NCBI GenBank assembly: GCA_035704905.1 | Contig: DASSWN010000049.1 | Coordinates: forward strand, 1 to 5,708 | Direction: 5' to 3' | Length of the DNA: 5,708 bases | Source of the DNA: DASSWG01 sp035704905 | GTDB taxonomy: Bacteria > Bacteroidota > Bacteroidia > Flavobacteriales > Flavobacteriaceae | Shown: positions 1 through 5,211 of the stretch, piece after piece | Layout of the letters: each line of letters starts with the position of its first letter | Numbering within the stretch: position 1 is the stretch's first letter | Program-made: the position numbers and the translations under genes | Notes under the pieces: generated by a model | The model's input: only the letters and a program-made list of their open reading frames with translations | Databases searched by the model: none | Told to the model about the DNA's origin: nothing

Positions 1-167
1 ATCGAAAATTTTGAAGTAAAATAAATTTTTAACGAATTATGGATATAATAGTTGTCTTTTTGAATTTCTTCATTTGCTTGATCGCCTAAGTATATTCGAA
101 AATTGAAACTATTTTTTAAACCTGTAATTTTCAAAAAGGAAAAATTTTCAGGATTCTTCTTTGTCAT
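1..167 (-). CDS. Possible divergent gene, 5' end only (hypothetical protein, partial)
   Basis: Reading leftward from an ATG at 167-165, the minus strand stays open for 55 codons to the window edge; the in-frame stop upstream is at 185-183. The peptide begins MTKKNPENFSFLKITG and continues as a mixed polar and hydrophobic sequence with no signal peptide and no membrane segment. I recognise no family. The region is about 23% G+C, and at that composition a given frame would stay open this long by chance less than about 1% of the time (my rough estimate), which favours coding. Against it are the absence of a ribosome binding site and a base composition well below that of the neighbouring genes. 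If real, it is transcribed divergently from the membrane-protein gene at 212, with the dyad at 184-202 between them, and the low G+C hints at an accessory gene. Confidence 0.42.
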   Translation of the reverse strand, partial: MTKKNPENFSFLKITGLKNSFNFRIYLGDQANEEIQKDNYYIHNSLKIYFTSKFS

Positions 168-190
168 ATTAGAAAAATGGATTTACTTTG
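160..190 (+). promoter_or_regulatory. Candidate Bacteroidota-type promoter of the first unit
   Basis: TTTG at 160-163, a 19-nt spacer, and TTACTTTG at 183-190 resemble the Bacteroidota sigma-ABfr pattern (TTTG, about 19 nt, TAnnTTTG) with one mismatch in the -7 box. Transcription would start near 195-198, giving a leader of roughly 15 nt before the ATG at 212. The -7 box overlaps the left arm of the dyad at 184-202, so a bound protein would block it. A second perfect TAnnTTTG match (201-208) lies too near the start codon and has no -33 partner. The assignment rests on pattern matching only. Confidence 0.35.
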
Positions 191-202
191 TGGTTCAAAG
201 TA
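184..202. promoter_or_regulatory. Operator-like dyad, copy 1 (TACTTTG-N5-CAAAGTA)
   Basis: A perfect inverted repeat with 7-bp arms and a 5-bp spacer (TGGTT) ends 9 bp before the ATG of the membrane-protein gene. It continues into CTTT, so a third half-site overlaps it and AAAGTACTTT (197-206) is itself a 10-bp palindrome. The same dyad with the same spacing recurs at 1132-1150. Arm length and two-fold symmetry suit a homodimeric winged-helix protein. The obvious candidate is the regulator at 824-1114, encoded in the unit that follows. Binding is inferred, not shown. Confidence 0.68.
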
Positions 203-211
203 CTTTTGAAT

Positions 212-820
212 ATGGAAAATAAAAATTATTTGAACGACATCAACGAAATTAGAAGTTTGATGAACCGTTCCTCTCGGTTTATATCCCTCAGCGGGTTTTC
301 GGCAATTCTCGCGGGGATTTATGCGCTTGTGGGCGGGGCAATTGCCTACTATTTTCTTTTTTCCAATGGAAACGAGCGTGTTTTTTTCAATGAAAACAAT
401 TATAACACCGCCTCCATTTTTTTGATTTCTATTTTAATTCTGAGTATTGCAAGTGCCTATTTGCTTTCCAGAAAAAAAGCACGTGAAAATCATCAAAAAT
501 TATGGGATGGCACCGCCAAAAGATTGTTGGTGAATTTTTTAATACCGTTGATAAGCGGTGGCCTGCTTATTCTGATCATTTTTCATAACCAACATTATGG
601 GATCACGGCTTCATTAATGCTTATTTTTTATGGATTGGCCTTGGTGAATGCCGCCAAATATGCCGTTGGAAACATACATTATTTGGGTTATGCCGAAATT
701 GTAATCGGTTTGCTGTGCGCAATTTATCCCGAAAATGGATTTTGGTTGTGGTTGCTGGGTTTCGGAATAGCACATGTGGTTTATGGCGGGATAATGGTTT
801 TAAAAGAAAAACAAGCATAA
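212..820 (+). CDS. Conserved six-helix membrane protein of the CreD cluster
   Basis: This 202-residue protein has a short polar N-terminus (ENKNYLNDINEIRSLMNRSSRF), then about six hydrophobic segments near residues 24-50, 65-86, 105-124, 128-147, 158-172 and 176-196. It is therefore predicted to be an integral inner-membrane protein. It resembles uncharacterised Bacteroidota membrane proteins encoded just before a small winged-helix regulator; I know of no assigned biochemical activity. I chose the ATG at 212. A TTG at 188 is in frame but lies inside the operator dyad and would add only eight residues. The stop codon is 3 nt before the regulator's start, so the two genes are almost certainly co-transcribed and probably translationally coupled. 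It has no catalytic motif that I can see. A role as a membrane sensor or partner of the regulator is speculation based on position. Confidence 0.88.
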   Translation: MENKNYLNDINEIRSLMNRSSRFISLSGFSAILAGIYALVGGAIAYYFLFSNGNERVFFNENNYNTASIFLISILILSIASAYLLSRKKARENHQKLWDGTAKRLLVNFLIPLISGGLLILIIFHNQHYGITASLMLIFYGLALVNAAKYAVGNIHYLGYAEIVIGLLCAIYPENGFWLWLLGFGIAHVVYGGIMVLKEKQA

Positions 821-823
821 AAC

Positions 824-1114
824 GTGGGAATCATCGACAACATCAACAAATTGTTTGACCATCGGGTGCGCTTGGGTATTATGTCCATTCTTGTTGTAAA
901 TGAAAATGCAGATTTCAGTCGGCTGAAAGAATTGTTGGACGTTACCGATGGCAATCTGGCGAGCCATTTGAAAGCTTTGGAAAAAGCTGAATACATTTCC
1001 ACAGAAAAATCCTTCATCGACCGAAAACCCAATACGAGCTATCAAGCCACTAAAAAAGGTAGAAATGAATTCAAAAAACACATTGATGCCTTGGAAAAAC
1101 TAATTCCAAAGTGA
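824..1114 (+). CDS. Small winged-helix transcriptional regulator (HTH_34 / MarR-ArsR-like)
   Basis: The 96-residue protein is essentially one winged-helix DNA-binding domain. After a helix containing FDHRVRLGIMSIL (11-23) comes NADFSRLKELLDVTDGN, which forms the helix-turn-helix entry. The recognition helix is around residues 41-55 (TDGNLASHLKALEKA). The wing follows around residues 59-79, with FIDRKPNTSYQATKKG, and a C-terminal helix (82-93) probably dimerises. This layout matches the short HTH_34-type regulators common in Bacteroidota. There is no ligand domain and no metal-binding cysteine cluster, so any signal must come through a small ligand or a protein partner. The start is a GTG at 824, 3 nt after the preceding stop; no ATG start fits the conserved N-terminus. 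Matching dyads before its own unit and before the next unit suggest autoregulation plus control of creD, probably as a repressor. Confidence 0.93.
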   Translation: MGIIDNINKLFDHRVRLGIMSILVVNENADFSRLKELLDVTDGNLASHLKALEKAEYISTEKSFIDRKPNTSYQATKKGRNEFKKHIDALEKLIPK

Positions 1115-1124
1115 CATTTTTTTT
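1091..1124 (+). terminator. Weak candidate terminator overlapping the end of the regulator gene
   Basis: TTGGAA (1091-1096) pairs with TTCCAA (1104-1109) around a 7-nt loop, inside the last codons of the regulator. A run of eight T follows at 1117-1124. The stem is short and AT-rich, and 7 nt separate it from the T run, so termination would be partial at best. If it works, it separates the regulator unit from the creD unit, consistent with the second operator that follows. Confidence 0.25.
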
Positions 1125-1131
1125 GTTTTAA

Positions 1132-1150
1132 TACTTTGAAATACAAAGTA
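1132..1150. promoter_or_regulatory. Operator-like dyad, copy 2 (TACTTTG-N5-CAAAGTA)
   Basis: This is an exact repeat of the dyad at 184-202 in both arms and in spacer length; only the spacer sequence differs (AAATA). It too continues into CTTT and, two bases later, AATAT; aligned over 30 bp (184-213 with 1132-1161), 24 positions match by my count. It lies in the 99-nt gap between the regulator and the small membrane-protein gene, 63 nt before that start codon. A TTTG at 1122-1125 just upstream could be part of a promoter, but no convincing -7 box is seen at the right distance. The placement implies a second, co-regulated promoter driving the small membrane protein and creD. Confidence 0.68.
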
Positions 1151-1213
1151 CTTTACAATATCAAAACGCAACTTAAAACTTAACTGAAAAACTAACTTTA
1201 ACAAACAAAAAAG

Positions 1214-1501
1214 ATGAAAAACAACAAAAGATTAATCGCGATTTTGGTCACAGCAACGGCATTGTTACTTGTTCCGCTGATAGCCATGCAATTTACCAAT
1301 GAAGTAAAATGGGGCTTGTTTGATTTTATGGTCATGGGAGTGCTATTGTTTGGAACGGGTTTACTGTGCGAATTTGTATTAAGAAAAATAAAAAGCCTGG
1401 GTGGCCGCATTGCTTTCTGTGTCCTAATCTTATTCTTTTTCTTTCTTATTTGGGCAGAACTTGCTGTAGGCATTTTCGGAACCCCTTTCGCCGGCAGTTG
1501 A
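1214..1501 (+). CDS. Small three-helix membrane protein, upstream of creD
   Basis: This 95-residue hydrophobic protein has three predicted membrane helices near residues 6-25, 33-55 and 65-88. A conserved-looking centre (WGLFDFMVMGVLLFGTGLL) is followed by a basic loop (RKIKSLGGR) and a distinctive C-terminus (IWAELAVGIFGTPFAGS). I recognise this pattern from uncharacterised small membrane proteins of Bacteroidota, with no known function. The positive N-terminus (KNNKR) and basic loop suggest a cytoplasmic N-terminus and an outward C-terminus. The ATG at 1214 follows an A-rich leader (ACAAACAAAAAAG), typical of Bacteroidota starts. It is the first gene after the second operator and lies 88 nt before creD, probably in the same transcript. 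An association with CreD in the membrane is possible from context only. Confidence 0.85.
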   Translation: MKNNKRLIAILVTATALLLVPLIAMQFTNEVKWGLFDFMVMGVLLFGTGLLCEFVLRKIKSLGGRIAFCVLILFFFFLIWAELAVGIFGTPFAGS

Positions 1502-1534
1502 ATAGTATTCGAACCGCTTTTAATTTATTACAAC

Positions 1535-1564
1535 TTAAGAAAATGTTTCTCAGTTCTTAAACTG
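1535..1564 (+). other. Alternative hairpins in the leader of creD
   Basis: In the 88-nt gap between the small membrane protein and creD, TTAAGAA (1535-1541) can pair with TTCTTAA (1554-1560), while CAGTT (1551-1555) can pair with AACTG (1560-1564) and AGAAA (1538-1542) with TTTCT (1546-1550). The pairings exclude one another. They are short and AT-rich, no T run follows, and they could be chance. At most they would mark RNA processing or modest tuning of creD expression. Confidence 0.22.
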
Positions 1565-1589
1565 AAAACAAACCAAAAATCAAAAAACA

Positions 1590-2945
1590 ATGGAAGAACA
1601 CAAAAATCAGTCTGCGGACCGACCAAGCAAATTTGGAACATGGTTGCGTAATTCGATTTCCGCCCGTTTGTTGGTGGTCGGATTTTTACTTTTAATTCTG
1701 CTGATTCCTTTGGAATCGGTAAAAAGCCTAATTCGCGAACGAGCGATGCGACAAGAAAAAGTCACGGAAGAAATCAACCAAAAATGGGGTAAGGAAACCA
1801 TAATTTCAGGGTTGATCTTAAAAATTCCGTATAATACCTATAAGGAAATTCGGATTTATGATGAAAACGAAAAAAAGTATTTGATCAAAAAAGAAGTGAA
1901 TGTGAAAAATGCTTATTTCTTTCCGGAAAATTTAAAAATAACTTCAAATGTTGAAACAAAACCTCTGAATAGAAGCATTTATGAATCGGTTGTTTTTACG
2001 TCCAATGTTCATGTGGAGGGAAATTTTCCCGAATTCGATTCGATAAAATTGAAGGTTTCCGCGAAAGATATGTTGTGGGATAAAGCAAGGGTTTTGCTCA
2101 AAACTTCCAATATAAAGGGCATCCGAAATTTGATGCAGGTCGAAATAGGGCAGAAGAAGCTGGAAATGGAACCGGGAACAGATTATAAAAACACCTTGCA
2201 AAGTGAACCGATTCAAAAATTTGGTGAAAAGTATAAAAACCCGCTTGCTTTTTCTTTTGATGTGAAAATGAATGGCAGCAAAAGCCTCATGTTTGTTCCC
2301 CTGGGAAAAGAGACTTCTGTGGAAATGAATTCCAACTGGCATTCCCCGAGTTTCGATGGAAATTTTCTTCCGAAATCCCGAAAAATTTCGGCTGATGGTT
2401 TTCAAGCTTCCTGGGAAGTATTTCAGCTCAACCGATCATTTGCACAATCCTATTTTGGCGAATTGCCCGATTTAACGGAATATGCTTTGGGCACAAATTT
2501 TATAGTTCCCGTGGATGAATACCAAAAAACGGCGCGCACCGCGAAATACGGTTTTATGGTCATTGGGTTGACACTCTTAGTGTTTTTGCTCATACAATTG
2601 GTCAGCAAAATTTACATTCATCCGTTCCAATATGCCATGATCGGTTTGGCCCTTGTAATGTTCTATACCTTGCTGCTTTCCATTTCGGAGCACAGTACGT
2701 TTTTAAGCGCTTATTTGATTGCGGCGATTTCCGTATTGACACTTATTGGATTGTATTCGGGCACCATTTTAAAGAGGAAAAAGTTTCCGTTGCTTATATG
2801 CGGAAGTTTGGCGACTTTATACACCTTTATTTACGTCATTATTCAGTTGGAAGATTATGCGCTATTGGTGGGAAGCATAGGCCTGTTTCTGATTTTGGCC
2901 GTTATCATGTTTGTCTCACGGAAAATTGATTGGGATTTGGAATAA
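1590..2945 (+). CDS. creD: CreD family inner membrane protein (cell envelope integrity)
   Basis: The 451-residue length matches E. coli CreD (450). An amphipathic N-terminus leads into a first membrane helix (about 26-43). The family-typical stretch LIRERAMRQEKVTEEINQKW follows, then a large mostly beta extracytoplasmic domain (about 70-310), then five closely packed helices from about residue 319 to 443. The C-terminal signatures are clear: IHPFQYAMIGLALVMFYTLLLSISEH (about 343-368), AYLIAA (374-379), QLEDYALLVGSIGLF (419-433) and the terminal SRKIDWD. In Enterobacteria CreD is induced by the CreBC two-component system and affects envelope integrity and beta-lactam tolerance; its molecular activity is unknown. 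Here no CreB or CreC is adjacent, and a one-component winged-helix regulator takes that place in the cluster. The usual Gly-Pro after the first conserved block reads Gly-Leu (SGLILKIPY), a minor variation. The gene ends 8 nt before a strong hairpin terminator. Confidence 0.96.
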   Translation: MEEHKNQSADRPSKFGTWLRNSISARLLVVGFLLLILLIPLESVKSLIRERAMRQEKVTEEINQKWGKETIISGLILKIPYNTYKEIRIYDENEKKYLIKKEVNVKNAYFFPENLKITSNVETKPLNRSIYESVVFTSNVHVEGNFPEFDSIKLKVSAKDMLWDKARVLLKTSNIKGIRNLMQVEIGQKKLEMEPGTDYKNTLQSEPIQKFGEKYKNPLAFSFDVKMNGSKSLMFVPLGKETSVEMNSNWHSPSFDGNFLPKSRKISADGFQASWEVFQLNRSFAQSYFGELPDLTEYALGTNFIVPVDEYQKTARTAKYGFMVIGLTLLVFLLIQLVSKIYIHPFQYAMIGLALVMFYTLLLSISEHSTFLSAYLIAAISVLTLIGLYSGTILKRKKFPLLICGSLATLYTFIYVIIQLEDYALLVGSIGLFLILAVIMFVSRKIDWDLE

Positions 2946-2953
2946 GAAAATTT

Positions 2954-2993
2954 ACCTGCAAGGTTTCATTGACAAAATCTTGCAGGTTTTTTT
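2954..2993 (+). terminator. Rho-independent terminator of creD, possibly bidirectional
   Basis: ACCTGCAAG (2954-2962) pairs perfectly with CTTGCAGGT (2979-2987). Four further inner pairs (one G-U, three U-A) extend the stem to 13 bp around an 8-nt loop, and seven T follow at 2987-2993. It begins 8 nt after the creD stop. It lies between convergent genes, only 4 nt beyond the stop of the thioredoxin-like gene, so the hairpin could also end that transcript, although the T run on the minus strand is poor (TAAATTTTC). Confidence 0.9.
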
Positions 2994-2997
2994 ACTT

Positions 2998-3579
2998 TCA
3001 TTCGTAGCTATCCAAATATTCCGCTCCAGAAGCGATTTTTATTATGTCCTGAACCAAACTTTCCTTGGCGCGTTCCACAAAGCGCTCCGTTTCTTTTCCG
3101 TTTTCATAAAAAATAATCGTGGGCACGCGATGCACGTTCAATTGCGCGGCAATTTCGGGGGAAACATTGGGGATTTCCTTGCGTCCGTTGACCGAAACGA
3201 AGTTCACATGTGAAAAATCGAATCCTGTTTTTTCCAATAAGTTCACAAATTTCGGTACAACACGCCGACTGTCGTGGCACCAAGTTCCAAAATAAACGTC
3301 AATATTATAATTGTGTTTTTTGAGTGCTTTAGCCAACTCTTTTACATGGGCTTCATCCGGATTGTAACCATGAACGGAAGGTTCGTACCAAGTCAATTTT
3401 TGCAGATTTTCTTTGGTGATATTTCCTTTTGCCAAAAGTGGCGAAGTGATATTATCGCGTTTGGAGCGTTTTTGAACAACTTCATTTTCTGAATTTTGTT
3501 CGGTGTTTTCTAAAGCGGTTTGTTGACTTCCGCAAGAAACAAGGGCCAAAAGGCATGTGACAATCAATGCTTTTTTCAT
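2998..3579 (-). CDS. Thioredoxin-fold lipoprotein with a Cys-X-X-Ser active site
   Basis: The 193-residue protein opens with a lipoprotein signal peptide (MKKALIVTCLLALVSCG); Cys16 is the lipidation site in a lipobox LVSC. A polar linker (about 17-50) precedes a thioredoxin-like domain (about 55-185). The strand IDVYFGTW leads to Cys101-His-Asp-Ser104, where canonical thioredoxins have Cys-X-X-Cys. The expected cis-proline loop is RVPTIIFYENGKE (Pro153). Apart from the lipidated cysteine, Cys101 is the only cysteine in the mature protein. It is therefore predicted to be a periplasm-facing lipoprotein, with a monothiol exchange, isomerase-like or binding role more likely than dithiol reduction. 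The N-terminal ATG at 3579 gives a complete signal peptide. It lies 59 nt downstream of gpmI with no terminator between, so it may be co-transcribed. Substrates cannot be predicted. Confidence 0.92.
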   Translation of the reverse strand: MKKALIVTCLLALVSCGSQQTALENTEQNSENEVVQKRSKRDNITSPLLAKGNITKENLQKLTWYEPSVHGYNPDEAHVKELAKALKKHNYNIDVYFGTWCHDSRRVVPKFVNLLEKTGFDFSHVNFVSVNGRKEIPNVSPEIAAQLNVHRVPTIIFYENGKETERFVERAKESLVQDIIKIASGAEYLDSYE

Positions 3580-3638
3580 TATTTATGGTTTAAGGGGAAA
3601 AGTGTTCGTTTTCTTTTCCAAATTACTGATTGAGTGAA

Positions 3639-5159
3639 TTATTTCAAAAGCAATGAATTTTGGGTCATTAAATCGGGTTTGTCAATACTCATCAAATCCA
3701 AAATAGTTGGAGCGATGTCGCCCAAAATCCCATTGTTTATTTTCTTTATTTCCGAATCTACCAAAATAACCGGCACAGGGTTGGTGGTATGCGCGGTATT
3801 TGGGGAACCATCTTCATTGCGCATTTTTTCGCTGTTTCCATGATCGGCAATTACCAAAACGGAATAATTATGTTCTCTGGCTGCTTCAATGATTTCGCCA
3901 ACACAAAAATCCACCGTTTCGCATGCTTTCACCGCGGCCTCGAAAACACCTGTATGACCAACCATATCCGGATTTGCGAAATTCAAACAAATAAAATCTG
4001 AATTTGATGTTTCCATTTTTTCAATGACTTTATCTTTCAATTCAACGGCGCTCATTTCGGGCTGTAAGTCGTAGGTGGCTACTTTGGGTGAATTTACCAA
4101 AATGCGATCTTCGCCCCGAAACGGAGTTTCTTTTCCACCGGAAAAGAAAAAGGTCACGTGTGGATATTTCTCAGTTTCGGCCGCACGCAACTGTGTTTTT
4201 CCTGTATATTCCAGTACTTCGCCCAGTGTAGCCTTCAAATTGTCTTTCTGAAAAATGATGTTTATATTTTTGAAGGTTTCATCATAGGAAGTCATGGTCA
4301 TAAAGTACAAAGCCAAACTTTTCATGTCATATTCCGGAAAATTTTCTTGGCTTAAAGCTTGGGTGAGTTGTCTTCCGCGATCGGTTCGAAAATTAAAAAA
4401 GATCACCACATCACCTTCTTTTATGGTCGCCACGGGTTGTCCGTTTTCAGATAGAACAATGGGTTCGATGAATTCATCGCTTATTCCTTTTTCATAACTT
4501 TCGGAAACAGCTTCAAGCGCATTATTGGAATGTTTTCCTTTTCCATGTACCAATAATTCATAGGCCCGTTTGGTGCGTTCCCAACGTTTATCGCGATCCA
4601 TGGCATAATATCTACCGATTATTCCCGCTAATTTGGCCTTGTTTTTTTTCAAATGCGGAAGAATTTCTTCCACAAAACCTTTTCCCGAATGAGGATCCAC
4701 ATCGCGTCCATCGGTGAAGGCAAAAACGTTTTTTTCATGTACACCGAATTCTTCCGCGGCCTCCAATAAACCTTTTAAATGATCAATATGCGAATGCACA
4801 CCGCCGTTACTCAGCAATCCGATGAAATGAACAGGTTTGTTGTTTGTTTTTGCATAACTGAATGCTTGTCGCAAAACGGGCTCATTTCCCAAACTTTTAT
4901 TCTGAACGGCTAAATTTATTTTTGCCAAATCTTGGTACACAATTCTTCCGGCACCGAGATTCATATGACCGACTTCGCTATTTCCCATCTGGCCTTCCGG
5001 CAAACCAACATGTAAACCATCGGTTCGCAATAGGGCATGCGGATATTTTTTATAGAGTGAATCCATAATCGGGGTTTTTGCCTGATCGACTGCTGAATCT
5101 TCCCGGTTATCGGAAATCCCCCAACCATCCAAAATCATGAGAATAACCTTTTTGTTCAT
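3639..5159 (-). CDS. gpmI: 2,3-bisphosphoglycerate-independent phosphoglycerate mutase
   Basis: The protein catalyses interconversion of 3- and 2-phosphoglycerate in cytoplasmic glycolysis and gluconeogenesis, using two Mn(II) ions and a phosphoserine intermediate. The 506 residues match the usual length of about 510. The alkaline-phosphatase-type metal ligands are all present: Asp11 (ILDGWG), nucleophile Ser61 (GQMGNSEVGH), Asp398 and His402 (NPDMVGHTG), Asp439 and His440 (IADHGNSE), and His457 (NTAHTTNPVP). The inserted phosphotransferase domain (about 77-305) carries the substrate residues His122 (GGVHSHIDH), Arg152-Asp153 (TDGRDVDP), Arg183 and Arg189 (GRYYAMDRDKRWERT), and Arg258/Arg261 (NFRTDRGRQ); Lys331 also fits (AAETEKYPHVTFF). 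It is intact, with no sign of frameshift. The ATG at 5159 places MNKKVILMILDGWG at the N-terminus, as in homologues. It follows ddl after 52 nt. A weak -7-like TACCTTTA lies at 5199-5192, without a clear -33 element. Confidence 0.98.
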   Translation of the reverse strand: MNKKVILMILDGWGISDNREDSAVDQAKTPIMDSLYKKYPHALLRTDGLHVGLPEGQMGNSEVGHMNLGAGRIVYQDLAKINLAVQNKSLGNEPVLRQAFSYAKTNNKPVHFIGLLSNGGVHSHIDHLKGLLEAAEEFGVHEKNVFAFTDGRDVDPHSGKGFVEEILPHLKKNKAKLAGIIGRYYAMDRDKRWERTKRAYELLVHGKGKHSNNALEAVSESYEKGISDEFIEPIVLSENGQPVATIKEGDVVIFFNFRTDRGRQLTQALSQENFPEYDMKSLALYFMTMTSYDETFKNINIIFQKDNLKATLGEVLEYTGKTQLRAAETEKYPHVTFFFSGGKETPFRGEDRILVNSPKVATYDLQPEMSAVELKDKVIEKMETSNSDFICLNFANPDMVGHTGVFEAAVKACETVDFCVGEIIEAAREHNYSVLVIADHGNSEKMRNEDGSPNTAHTTNPVPVILVDSEIKKINNGILGDIAPTILDLMSIDKPDLMTQNSLLLK

Positions 5160-5211
5160 GCGTAAACTATTTTTTTAAGATTTTCTTTCTGTAAAGGTAG
5201 CCAACAAAATT

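Noticed and set aside
188..211. TTG start at 188 adding eight residues to the first membrane protein.
   Set aside because: It lies within the operator dyad, and the ATG at 212 gives the natural polar N-terminus MENKNYLNDINEIR.
800..1081. Minus-strand open frame antisense to the regulator gene.
   Set aside because: It is a shadow of the clear winged-helix gene; its peptide resembles no family and it has no start context.
1366..1560. Plus-strand open frame overlapping the end of the three-helix membrane protein.
   Set aside because: It overlaps a well-supported gene in another frame and reads as unstructured basic sequence; the region after 1501 is leader DNA.
1944..2405. 153-codon minus-strand frame inside creD.
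   Set aside because: It lies opposite the extracytoplasmic domain of a confident CreD; composition is that of an antisense shadow.
2911..3213. Plus-strand frame spanning the creD end, the terminator and the 3' part of the thioredoxin-like gene.
   Set aside because: It crosses a strong terminator and two real genes; no family resemblance.
4300..4312. AAAGTACAAAG in gpmI, resembling operator half-sites; also TACTTTG near 4080.
   Set aside because: Both are single half-sites or directly arranged, within coding sequence, and lack the N5-spaced inverted partner.
5160..5211. Possible gpmI promoter (TACCTTTA on the minus strand at 5199-5192).
   Set aside because: The -7 match is imperfect and no TTTG/TTG is found about 19 nt upstream; read-through from ddl explains expression equally well.
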